Source: Psychroserpens ponticola (GTDB taxonomy: Bacteria > Bacteroidota > Bacteroidia > Flavobacteriales > Flavobacteriaceae). From it: 64,000 bases of DNA. The DNA is taken from assembly GCF_023556315.2 (NCBI RefSeq), contig NZ_CP116221.1, positions 3,114,001 through 3,178,000 of the forward strand. The letters are read 5' to 3'. Under the pieces are notes generated by a model, which ran no database searches, was not told where the DNA came from, and saw only the letters and a program-made list of their open reading frames with translations. The position numbers and the translations under genes are program-made. Shown here in pieces: positions 38,301 through 45,708 of this stretch (the first letter of the stretch is position 1; each line of letters starts with the position of its first letter).

Positions 38301-41300
38301 AATTTACGTAAAAGTATCGTCTGATGGTTCTTCAACATCATGTTCTTTTGGTGATGACTGGGATTGGGATGTAGAATGCTTGGCATGTACTCCTGGAGTA
38401 GTAGATACTACAGTAATTAGTGACACTTGTGGTGGCACTGACGAATTTACTGTTACTGTTAATTTAACAACAGTAAATGACGCTACTGGAGTTTCTGACG
38501 GAACAAACACCTATGCATTTACAGGATCTACAGCAGTTGCAGGACCTTATCCTGTTGGAACAACAGAAACATTAACATTATTACATACAGATGTTTCTTG
38601 TGACTCTTCTTTAGGTGATTTCACTTATGTATGTCCTCCAGCAAACGATGCTTGTGCTAACGCAATAGCGCTTACAGTTAATCCTGATTTTGCTTGTGGT
38701 ACAGTTACGTCTGGAGATCTTTATGGTGCAACCGCAGATGGTGAAAGTGAAGCAACTTGTGCTGGAGCTGAAAATGATGATGTATGGTATACGTTTGTAG
38801 CTACTTCAACAGCACACAGAATAGAACTATCAAATATTTCTGGAACTCCTACTGACATGTACCATTCTCTATGGGAAGGTGCTTGTGGTACGTTAACAAA
38901 CTTAGTATGTAGTGATGGAAACACTAGTAATCCTACAGGATTAACTATTGGTAACACATATACTGTAAGAGTAAATTCTTATAGTGGTAATGCTGGTGCA
39001 ACAACTACGTTTGATATTTGTATTGGGACACCACCACCACCACCTGCTAATGATGAATGTATTGATGCTATTGCACTTACAGTAAATCCTGATTATGCTT
39101 GTGGTACGGTAACTGCTGGTACAATTCAAAGCGCAACTGCTTCTGGAGAAGATGAAGCAACTTGTTCTGGAGCAGAAACTGACGATGTATGGTATACGTT
39201 TGTAGCTACTGCAACAACACACAGAATAGAAATACAAAATGTTACGCCTTATACTGACATGTATCATTCTTTATGGGAAGGTGCTTGTGGTACATTAACT
39301 AATGTAGATTGTACTGATTCAAACACTAGTAATCCTACAGGATTAACTATTGGTAATACATATACGCTAAGAGTAAATTCTTATGGAACTTCTTCTAGCT
39401 CATCAACTTTTGATATTTGTATTAGTACAGCTCCTCCAGCTCCTGCTAATGATGAATGCGCAGATGCTATTGCACTTACCGTAAATCCTGATTATGATTG
39501 TGGCACTGTAACTGCTGGTTCAATTGCTGGCGCTACTGCATCTGGAGAAAGTGAGGCAACTTGTAGTGGTACTGAAAATGATGATGTATGGTATACATTC
39601 GTGGCTACACATACTGAACACAGAGTAGAATTATCAAATGTAACTGGAACACCTACAGATTTATATCATTCTGTATGGGAAGGCGCTTGTGGTACATTAA
39701 CTAACTTAACATGTAGTGATTCAGATACAAGTACAACATCTGGATTAACTATTGGTAATACATATACTGTAAGAGTAAATTCTTATAGTTCTAATTCTGG
39801 TGCATTTACTTCTTTTGATATTTGCATTGGTTCACAACCACCACCACCAGCAAATGACACTTGTGCTGGCGCAGTGGTAGTTACTCCTGGAGCATATGGA
39901 TCATGTACTACAACAAGTTTTGATAACGAATTTGCAACGTATAGTGGTGCATTAGGATCTTGTGAATCTTTTGACGTTGGTACAGAACAAGATGTATGGT
40001 TTACATTCTCAACTGATGCTGTTTCTACTTCTATAAATGTTGAAGTAACTGATGGTACTCCTGGGAATCTTGATATGAGTGTATATGATGCTTGTGCTGG
40101 AACAGAAGTAGCTTGTGCAGCAACTTTAACTGCAGGGTTAAATACACTTACAGGTCTGACACCTAGTACAACGTACTGGTTACAAGTTTGGACAGAAAGC
40201 ACTACTTCTGGAGCATATGATTTATGTTTCTCTTATCCTCCACTATGTACACCTGTAGATGTTACAAGTTCAACGGTTGTAGAAAACTGTGGTGCTCAAC
40301 AATTCTCTATAGAGATTGTGGTTGCTGATGAAGGATCTGCTGGATCTGTATTTGATGATGGAACTGCAACAACTCCTGTTGTTTCTGGAACTACAACTTT
40401 AGGACCTTATAATTTTGGTGATAACATTACTGTAAATATTACAGCTGTTGATTCAAACTGTGATGGTTCATTAGGAACATTTAATAGTACTTGTCCTCCA
40501 CCAAATGATGATTTTGCAAATGCAATTGCATTAAATTGTGGTGATACAGTATTTGGTGATACTACTACTGCAACTTTAGATGAGGACGACGCTCCTGATG
40601 CAACAGGCTTTAATGCAGATACAGATTCGCCGAATATGTGGTATTCATTCTATGGAACTGGAGAAACTTTAGACTTAGATACTTGTCTTGATGGTACTGA
40701 CTTTGATACAGAAATTCTTGTATTCACTGGAACTTCTGGCAACTTGACTTTAGAAGCTTCTGGTTATGATGACTGTAATGGTACAAATTCAGATTATCTT
40801 GCACAGGCTAGTTTAGTAACATCTCCTGGCATCCAATATTGGATTTCTGTTGAAGGTTATAACGTAGGCAGTATAGGTGCTTTCGAAATGTCTGTAACGT
40901 GTTCAGGTACAGCTGCATTTGTTTATAATAATGGATGGGTAGATGGTAGTAATCCTATTGGAACAACAACCACTAATGACATTGTAATTGCATCTGGTGA
41001 TGTTAATCTTACAGCGAATACAGGTTGTAATACATTTACAGTTCTACCAGGTGCTGGTGTAACTGTTGATGCTGGTGTTACGCTTACTCCAACTGCAGGA
41101 TTACTATTAGACTCTAACTCTACGAGTTACTCTAGTTTAATTCTTGATGGTACTGTAACTGGAACTATGACTTACGAACGTCATGTGAATATTAATGCTA
41201 GTTCTGGTACAACAACTGGTAGTAACGATTTAGTTTCTGCTCCTTTAACAGGACAGCCTTTTAATACATTTGCCGCTGCAAACCCTAATATTCTAACCAA

Positions 41301-42516
41301 TGCTGGTGGTACGTTGTATTTATTTGGCCCTTTTGAAAAAGTAACTGGTCAATATGTTACTTGGGCTGATACTGAAACATCTACGCTTGATCCTGGTGTT
41401 GGATACAGAGCTGGTTCTGTTGATAATGATACTTTTACATTTACTGGTACAGCTAATAATGGCGTTGTGACTAACGACCTTGTTAACGCTGGATCTAATA
41501 ATGCTATATGGAACTTAGTTGGTAATCCTTATCCTTCTTATTTAAATGTTTGGGATTTCCTTGCTCATGATTTAGGAGATGGCACAACTAACATTCAACT
41601 TTTTGATACTGGTACGGAAGCTATATATGGTTATGATGGTAGTCATGGTAATGGTTGGACTATTTACAACTATGCTACTACTTTACCGTCTACTGTTATT
41701 GCTCCTGGTCAAGGATTCATGGTCAGTGCTAATGCTGCTCAAACTGCTGGTTATGATCTAGAATTCTCTCCTGATATGAGAAGAACGGGTTCTAGTGATG
41801 ATTTCATTGTAGGTCGTAATGCACAATTGACATATGTGAAATTAGATTTAAGTACTGCTAATAAGTCTTATGGTACTGATATCTACTTTAACAACAATGC
41901 AAGTTCTGGATTTGATGCAGGATATGATGCTGCTATTTGGGGTGAAACTGCTCCTGATTTCGCAATTTATTCTCACTTAATTGAAGAAAACAATGGTAAA
42001 GCAATGGCGTTACAAGCTGTTGATCATACTGATCTATCAGACATTAGTATTCCATTAGGTGTTAATGCAAACCAAGATGAAGAATTAAGGTTTAGCATTT
42101 CTGAAATAACTTTACCAGCTTCTGTTAATGTATATCTTGAAGATAGAGTGAAAAACACAATTACGTTATTAAATAACGCGGATTATGTGATTAACCCTTC
42201 AGCTGCATTATCTGGAACGGGTCGATTCTTCTTAAGAACTTCTCAAGGTGCTTTAACAACTATAGACAACTCTATTTCTAAATTAGACATCTATACGTTA
42301 AAAGCTTCTGATGAACTTGTTATTAGTGGAGAACTACTAAGTGATAATACAATGCTAAATGTATTCGATATTCAAGGTCGATTAGTATTAAGTACTAAAC
42401 TTGATGATACCATTTTAGAAAATCGTATAAATGTATCTAGTATTAACTCAGGTGTGTACATTGTTACTGTTCAAAATAACAGTCAAGAGGAAACTAAAAA
42501 GGTAATTATAGACTAA
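35341..42516 (+). CDS. Giant T9SS type A sorting domain-containing protein with CUB-like, GEVED and tandem repeats (paralogue 7)
   Basis: At 2391 residues this is the largest protein in the window. After the signal peptide (LAFCWQSQAQ) come an N-domain like that of paralogue 2, an FN3 repeat and a CUB-like domain from about 248 (YDELIILDSDGVTELYNGYG). A PPC-like stretch, an FN3-like stretch and a GEVED domain at about 680-815 (WIDFNDDYILDPSELVFSGE) follow, then a second CUB-like copy near 908. Three tandem repeats of 133-135 residues begin at codons 1101, 1236 and 1369 (DDVWYTFVAT, HSxWEGACGTLTN, GLTIGNTYTxRVNSY), with a diverged fourth at 1504. A PPC-like domain, the shared module and a type A tail like that of paralogue 1 close the protein. 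Cysteine pairs are frequent. It is likely an adhesin or surface protein. No terminator follows, so transcription probably enters the peptide and kinase genes. Confidence 0.92.
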   Translation: MKKFTLLLLAMLAFCWQSQAQFTFPTEGPLNVVSGTPEEIGLNTVGNTAGVTAAEYDSFELTVTWTAGGGGPWSSEAEALITTSAGSVDVDGPSSGGANDGTTTTLTFIGNFPANYNPSVNGLLGVAFDTSYGGSDMDLTDIVMVLYEAPTCDVVSGITIDAFTDTTADVSWTASITGETAWEIAFQGSGAGAPAAAGDPATSVYNKTGLTESTTYDVYVRADCTGGDYGDWVGPVSFTTPASPVSITCPGPDLNETYCYSNNDETEFKYVSSDGSNLRVTFNAGDTEDTYDELIILDSDGVTELYNGYGASGDLTGVSATSSGDSITVKVSSDGSTTECSTGADWDWDIECLACTPSIVDTITVIEDCGSGTFDVEVTFSSLGDALFIVGTSEPYPFESVVPGTFTYTLSGYISGTDADLSINHSSPVCDYDLATQTYNCPPDNDLCADATAIACNDTLTGQSTISATGASATSCDGSIGNDVWYQYTGDDSDVTITVNATVEEAQIGVFTSTDGACSGITLGSCSDSSAGSGGNPVSVTFAADVGTEYFIQVGNWINGDPGLEFEISATCIPYPTTAPDCPATYTATPDATCGSLETTLAWDASTPVVADGYYLTVGTTMGGNDIIDNVDLGNVLTTTVSSQTVNTQYYYTISPYNDFGTAVCAEQTYTTIAAGCYCTSEPTSNDNNGISNVTIDATSFPTGDVTYFDHSGTPVDFSQGLTAPVSITFETGYAYGTNIWIDFNDDYILDPSELVFSGESLSTNPTTFDASFPMPVSATLGTHKMRIGTAYSGQDTPNACYNGSYGVTLDFDVNIVAPSCTAIAINSSTIVENCGAGTFDVVIDVASIGAATFKDDAVNGSEAIVAGINTYTYNLGEVPDITILHSDIACNLALGTFQYDDCPTLVDCAGGTPVNTTFCYTNNDETMFAYQSSDASSLKVTFNAGDTENNYDELIILDSDGVTELYNGYGAAGDLTGVTANSTGDIIYVKVSSDGSSTSCSFGDDWDWDVECLACTPGVVDTTVISDTCGGTDEFTVTVNLTTVNDATGVSDGTNTYAFTGSTAVAGPYPVGTTETLTLLHTDVSCDSSLGDFTYVCPPANDACANAIALTVNPDFACGTVTSGDLYGATADGESEATCAGAENDDVWYTFVATSTAHRIELSNISGTPTDMYHSLWEGACGTLTNLVCSDGNTSNPTGLTIGNTYTVRVNSYSGNAGATTTFDICIGTPPPPPANDECIDAIALTVNPDYACGTVTAGTIQSATASGEDEATCSGAETDDVWYTFVATATTHRIEIQNVTPYTDMYHSLWEGACGTLTNVDCTDSNTSNPTGLTIGNTYTLRVNSYGTSSSSSTFDICISTAPPAPANDECADAIALTVNPDYDCGTVTAGSIAGATASGESEATCSGTENDDVWYTFVATHTEHRVELSNVTGTPTDLYHSVWEGACGTLTNLTCSDSDTSTTSGLTIGNTYTVRVNSYSSNSGAFTSFDICIGSQPPPPANDTCAGAVVVTPGAYGSCTTTSFDNEFATYSGALGSCESFDVGTEQDVWFTFSTDAVSTSINVEVTDGTPGNLDMSVYDACAGTEVACAATLTAGLNTLTGLTPSTTYWLQVWTESTTSGAYDLCFSYPPLCTPVDVTSSTVVENCGAQQFSIEIVVADEGSAGSVFDDGTATTPVVSGTTTLGPYNFGDNITVNITAVDSNCDGSLGTFNSTCPPPNDDFANAIALNCGDTVFGDTTTATLDEDDAPDATGFNADTDSPNMWYSFYGTGETLDLDTCLDGTDFDTEILVFTGTSGNLTLEASGYDDCNGTNSDYLAQASLVTSPGIQYWISVEGYNVGSIGAFEMSVTCSGTAAFVYNNGWVDGSNPIGTTTTNDIVIASGDVNLTANTGCNTFTVLPGAGVTVDAGVTLTPTAGLLLDSNSTSYSSLILDGTVTGTMTYERHVNINASSGTTTGSNDLVSAPLTGQPFNTFAAANPNILTNAGGTLYLFGPFEKVTGQYVTWADTETSTLDPGVGYRAGSVDNDTFTFTGTANNGVVTNDLVNAGSNNAIWNLVGNPYPSYLNVWDFLAHDLGDGTTNIQLFDTGTEAIYGYDGSHGNGWTIYNYATTLPSTVIAPGQGFMVSANAAQTAGYDLEFSPDMRRTGSSDDFIVGRNAQLTYVKLDLSTANKSYGTDIYFNNNASSGFDAGYDAAIWGETAPDFAIYSHLIEENNGKAMALQAVDHTDLSDISIPLGVNANQDEELRFSISEITLPASVNVYLEDRVKNTITLLNNADYVINPSAALSGTGRFFLRTSQGALTTIDNSISKLDIYTLKASDELVISGELLSDNTMLNVFDIQGRLVLSTKLDDTILENRINVSSINSGVYIVTVQNNSQEETKKVIID
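38641..39849 (+). repeat. Three tandem coding repeats of 405, 399 and 405 bases
   Basis: Repeats begin at 38641, 39046 and 39445, each opening with codons for ANDxC and TVNPDxxCGTVT. DNA similarity between units is high, with shared phrases such as GATGTATGGTATACGTT, which shows recent tandem amplification inside paralogue 7. A weaker fourth unit starts at 39850. The units look like PPC-type beta domains with conserved cysteines. Confidence 0.88.
41119..42270 (+). repeat. Near-identical cargo-module DNA repeat, copy 4
   Basis: This copy follows copies 1-3 almost base for base from TCTACGAGTTACTCTAG to about 42010. It then diverges moderately (VDHTDLSDISIPLG) before joining a tail that is nearly identical to that of paralogue 1. 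Confidence 0.88.
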
Positions 42517-42592
42517 TCTTAAAAAATAAAGGTCAAAAATTAATGACATTAAATAAATTTTATTATTTTTGACCTTTATCATAACAATACGT

Positions 42593-42754
42593 ATGAAAAA
42601 TATTAATTCAGAAAATCAGATCACTCGTAAGGAGGCAATCAAAAAAATGAGCAAATATGCTGCTTTAACAGCTATTGGGACGTTCATTATTTTAAACCCT
42701 AAACAAGCGCAAGCTTCTTCTCCACCAGATCCAGGAGGAAATCCTTTCGAATAA
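42593..42754 (+). CDS. 53-residue peptide with RK-type signal sequence, copy 3 (candidate modified-peptide precursor)
   Basis: I chose the ATG at 42593 because it gives exactly 53 residues, the length of both other copies. An in-frame TTG at 42569 would add eight unmatched residues. The N-terminus (MKNINSENQITRKEAIKKMSK) differs from the other copies. The rest, from YAALTAIG through NPKQAQA to SSPPDPGGNPFE, is identical. Seventeen bases downstream starts a PqqD/HPr-kinase-like gene, followed by a nucleotidyltransferase gene. This peptide is therefore the member physically joined to possible modifying enzymes, and the leader-plus-invariant-core pattern suits a RiPP precursor. Alternatively it is an ordinary small exported protein. 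I know of no described family. Confidence 0.82.
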   Translation: MKNINSENQITRKEAIKKMSKYAALTAIGTFIILNPKQAQASSPPDPGGNPFE

Positions 42755-42771
42755 TATTATTTTTTTTTGAT

Positions 42772-43920
42772 TTGAAAACAAATCTATCACCACAGTTAAT
42801 TCAGGATATTAATGAAAATGCTGTTTTACTTTGGTTTGAAAAATCAAACAGATATCTTGTTACTTCAAAAATAAATAGTGAATTTATAAAACTATATATG
42901 AATCCCGATGAAAGTCGGGATTCATTTGTTGTTAACCTTCATCAAAATTTTGATTTTGATGAAAATACAGCAAACACCATCTATAATGATATAACCATTT
43001 TCCTAAAAGATGTCAATATAGATGAAATAACTAATGCTACTTCTAATATCATATCTACAATTGCTCCAACTCAATATATAAAACAATCTTATAAGTTTAA
43101 TGATAAAATTGTTAGTATAAGATATGAGTCTGAAGTAATAAAAAGCTTGGTTCACCCTCAAATTTCTCATCATTCAATAGAAAACACGACAGAATTTGAT
43201 GTTCTATTTGATATTTTCAAAACTGATGATAATTTACATCTATTGGAGAATGGCAAACATGTAGGGAGTTTTAAAACACAATCTTTTCATTTTTTACAAG
43301 GCAAATTTGCTTTACAACTCACAAATACAATTCATAATACTGAAATTGGTAATTGGATAGCAACATTTCATGCTTCTACAATTTCTAATGGAAAAGAATC
43401 TATTATGATTGTAGGAGATTCAGGTAACGGTAAAAGTACACTATCCGTTTTATTAATGGCTAATGGCTTTGATATCCTCTGTGATGATTTCACGCCGCTT
43501 TATGAAGACAACCTCAATCTGTTTCGTTATCCCGCTGCTACATCTATTAAAAAAGGAGCTTTTAAAGCCTTAAAACCTTATCTAAAAGATATAGATGAAC
43601 TAAAAACCCATACTAGTGGGCCAAAAAAAGTAAACATTAAATATGTACCACCTCTAGTTAATTATGAGAGTCAAACTTCAAGCTTTCCGTGTACAAAAAT
43701 TGTATATGTTAAATACAATGCTTTAGAAAAAGATAGCATTACAAAAGTGTCTTCAGATAAAATTCTAGAAACTTTAATACCAGATTCTTGGATTTCACCA
43801 AAAAAAACTCATGCTTTAAAGTTTATAAATTGGTTTAAGAAAATTGATTGTTATCAATTAAATTACAATAATAATAACTTTGCCATTTCAAAATTTAAAG
43901 ACCTCTTCAAAGAATCTTAA
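42772..43920 (+). CDS. HPr-kinase-like protein with PqqD-like N-terminal domain
   Basis: The 382-residue soluble protein starts at a TTG; the next in-frame ATG, at 42898, would remove half of the first domain. Residues about 10-85 (ENAVLLWFEKSNRYLVTSK, then NTIYNDITIFLKDVN) have the strand/helix order of PqqD-like RiPP recognition elements. From about 190 the protein resembles the HPr kinase P-loop fold. It has a Walker A at about G215-T223 (GDSGNGKST) and the Walker B-like DILCDDFTPL, as in HprK and the kinases of some lasso-peptide clusters that phosphorylate a precursor. It lies between the peptide gene (17 bases) and the nucleotidyltransferase gene (36 bases). Peptide phosphorylation is inferred, not shown. 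Confidence 0.72.
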   Translation: MKTNLSPQLIQDINENAVLLWFEKSNRYLVTSKINSEFIKLYMNPDESRDSFVVNLHQNFDFDENTANTIYNDITIFLKDVNIDEITNATSNIISTIAPTQYIKQSYKFNDKIVSIRYESEVIKSLVHPQISHHSIENTTEFDVLFDIFKTDDNLHLLENGKHVGSFKTQSFHFLQGKFALQLTNTIHNTEIGNWIATFHASTISNGKESIMIVGDSGNGKSTLSVLLMANGFDILCDDFTPLYEDNLNLFRYPAATSIKKGAFKALKPYLKDIDELKTHTSGPKKVNIKYVPPLVNYESQTSSFPCTKIVYVKYNALEKDSITKVSSDKILETLIPDSWISPKKTHALKFINWFKKIDCYQLNYNNNNFAISKFKDLFKES

Positions 43921-43956
43921 ATGTTTTACTTACTTTTAAATTCTTAAAAAGAGCCT

Positions 43957-44994
43957 TTGTCTTTCACTAAAAATTCATATAAAAATACGTTACAACTCAT
44001 TGCTGATATTTTGAGTTATGAAAACTCAATTGAAACTTTAAAACAAGACATGATTTCCAACACAATAAATTGGGAACAATTTGTTTATATAGCAAGTGAT
44101 TATTTAGTTTTAACCACATGTTATTGTAGACTTAAAGATAAGAATTTACTACAATACCTTCCTGAAGAACTAGTAATGTATCTAGATGAAATAACAACTA
44201 TCAATAGAAATAGGAATAACACATTACTAAATGAAATTAAAAGTATTGCTGATATTTTAAACACAAATAAGATTGATTTTGTATTTCTAAAAGGAAGCGC
44301 GTTTCTAATAAAAAATTTATATCAAGACGTGGGAGAAAGAATGCTTGGTGACATTGACATTCTGGTTGATGAGGATCAAATAGATCATACTTATCAATTA
44401 TTATTAAAAAATGATTATACTGGAACTGATCAAGGTATAAGTGCAAAATATTTTGACAATAAGCATTTGCCGAGATTACAATCCAAATTGAAATTAGCTG
44501 CAGTTGAAGTACATCGAAAAGTTGTCATAAAGTCATACAATGGAGTTTTGGATGTAAAAGATATTTTAGAAAAAAAAGAATCAGTTCAAAACATCTATGT
44601 TCCTTCTAAAAAACATTTGGTTTATCATACCATTTTAAATTTTCAAGCAAATGATTCTGGCTATATTTATAGCAGAATCAGTTATAAATCTATTTATGAT
44701 TTACTTATTTTAAAAAAAGCATATAATTTCAGTTTTGACAAAACTTTCAATCCTTCATATTTTAAAAACTACTTCTCTATTGCAAAAATTTTCTTTAATG
44801 ACTTCTCTAATTTTAAGTCTAAAACATTAATAAATTATATTTTTTTACAAAAATTAAAGCATCCATTTCTAAGGAAGTTTATCGATTCATTTTTAAGTAA
44901 ATTTCAATTTATAAAGACTGTTATAACAACAAGAATTGGTTTCTTTATTAAGAACAGAAACTATAGAAGAGATATAATAAATAAATATAAATGA
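43957..44994 (+). CDS. NTP_transf_5-like nucleotidyltransferase family protein
   Basis: The 345-residue protein starts at a TTG just after an in-frame stop at 43945-43947, so it cannot begin much further upstream. Residues about 105-140 carry FVFLKGSAFLIKNLYQD and RMLGDIDILVDEDQID. That is the LKG...R.m.DiDiLV signature of the uncharacterised nucleotidyltransferase family PF14907, with DID as the metal-binding pair. A helical C-terminus is rich in Phe and Lys. PF14907 proteins accompany HPr-kinase-like enzymes in some lasso-peptide clusters. Here it is the last gene of the peptide-kinase unit. It may nucleotidylate the peptide or a phosphorylated form, which is inference. Confidence 0.75.
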   Translation: MSFTKNSYKNTLQLIADILSYENSIETLKQDMISNTINWEQFVYIASDYLVLTTCYCRLKDKNLLQYLPEELVMYLDEITTINRNRNNTLLNEIKSIADILNTNKIDFVFLKGSAFLIKNLYQDVGERMLGDIDILVDEDQIDHTYQLLLKNDYTGTDQGISAKYFDNKHLPRLQSKLKLAAVEVHRKVVIKSYNGVLDVKDILEKKESVQNIYVPSKKHLVYHTILNFQANDSGYIYSRISYKSIYDLLILKKAYNFSFDKTFNPSYFKNYFSIAKIFFNDFSNFKSKTLINYIFLQKLKHPFLRKFIDSFLSKFQFIKTVITTRIGFFIKNRNYRRDIINKYK

Positions 44995-45102
44995 ATTTTT
45001 AAAGAAAAAAATCTTAAATGAATTCTTTTTAATGTAATAAGTTTACTGTTTCTTTGTAAATTAGAGCTTAAAGCATATATTTGATTTAACTTATTTTTAA
45101 CT

Positions 45103-45705
45103 ATGAGAAATTTAGTTTTATTTTTAATGTTGGTGTCATTAATTAGTTTTAATGGCAATTCACAAACTACTTCAGATACTGAATATGATACTACTTCAGA
45201 ATCTGATTTTATAAATGCTCCTTGGAAGCTAAGTGTTGGTGTAAATTCTGTTGGAAGTTTAGGAACAAGACAACCTCTTGAACGTTTAGGAGATTTTCAA
45301 TTTAAAAACCCCTTAGCACTAGCCATTGAACATAAATGGTCAAAGTTTTTTGCTCTTGAACAAGATTTAACTTTGAATGGATATGAGGCTAAAAGCCAAA
45401 TAGACAATGGTGTATTAACTAAAGACTATACATACATTTCAACTAACACATATGTGAAATACTATTTCTCAGATGCTCTATTTGCTATAAATTGGTTAGA
45501 TCTCTATACTGGTGTTGGATTTGGACTGTTTTCTGTTGATGAACTTAACTCATCTGGTAACGTAGTCTGTGGTGGAACAATATGGATTTCAGATAAGATT
45601 GGTGTTAGACTTCAAGGTGTTGGTAAATTTGCAATTAATGCTAAAGACAGACAGTTTGACAACAACCACTTTCAATATATGTTACAAGCAGTTTTTAAAT
45701 TGTAA
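45103..45705 (+). CDS. Outer-membrane beta-barrel protein, function unknown
   Basis: The 200-residue protein has a signal peptide (MRNLVLFLMLVSLISFNGNSQ) and a short acidic/threonine linker. About eight amphipathic strands follow (WKLSVGVNSVGSLG, LALAIEHKWSKFFALEQDLTL, TNTYVKYYFSD, WLDLYTGVGFGLFSV, KIGVRLQGVGKFAI), ending in Phe-Lys-Leu after an aromatic-rich last strand. This suits a small OmpW/OmpA-type barrel as is common in Bacteroidota. It has no T9SS tail or C-terminal peptidoglycan-binding domain. It stands alone on the plus strand, convergent with the MtfA-like gene and only three bases from it. The specific role is unknown. Confidence 0.75.
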   Translation: MRNLVLFLMLVSLISFNGNSQTTSDTEYDTTSESDFINAPWKLSVGVNSVGSLGTRQPLERLGDFQFKNPLALAIEHKWSKFFALEQDLTLNGYEAKSQIDNGVLTKDYTYISTNTYVKYYFSDALFAINWLDLYTGVGFGLFSVDELNSSGNVVCGGTIWISDKIGVRLQGVGKFAINAKDRQFDNNHFQYMLQAVFKL

Positions 45706-45708
45706 GTT

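Noticed and set aside
38941-39267. Antisense cysteine/serine-rich frames inside the giant cargo gene
   Set aside because: They are complements of repetitive Thr/Ser/Gly codons in a clear plus-strand gene.
38641-39849. CRISPR array or tandem non-coding repeat
   Set aside because: Units are about 400 bases, in frame, without spacers, and encode protein domains.
11617-42516. Insertion sequences or transposition as the source of the near-identical blocks
   Set aside because: No transposase gene, terminal inverted repeats or target duplications were seen; block ends lie inside coding frames.
42569-42592. Eight-codon extension of peptide copy 3 from a TTG
   Set aside because: The ATG at 42593 gives the same 53-residue length as the other two copies.
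42593-44994. Classical lasso-peptide gene cluster
   Set aside because: There is no asparagine-synthetase-like cyclase, no transglutaminase-like protease and no ABC exporter nearby, and the conserved tail lacks a proper ring-forming acceptor arrangement. Only the kinase and nucleotidyltransferase resemble lasso accessories.
45003-45102. Hairpin-like AAGAAAAAAATCTT and ATGAATTCTTTTTAATG behind the nucleotidyltransferase gene
   Set aside because: The stems are weak A:T pairs with poor loops, not convincing as a terminator.
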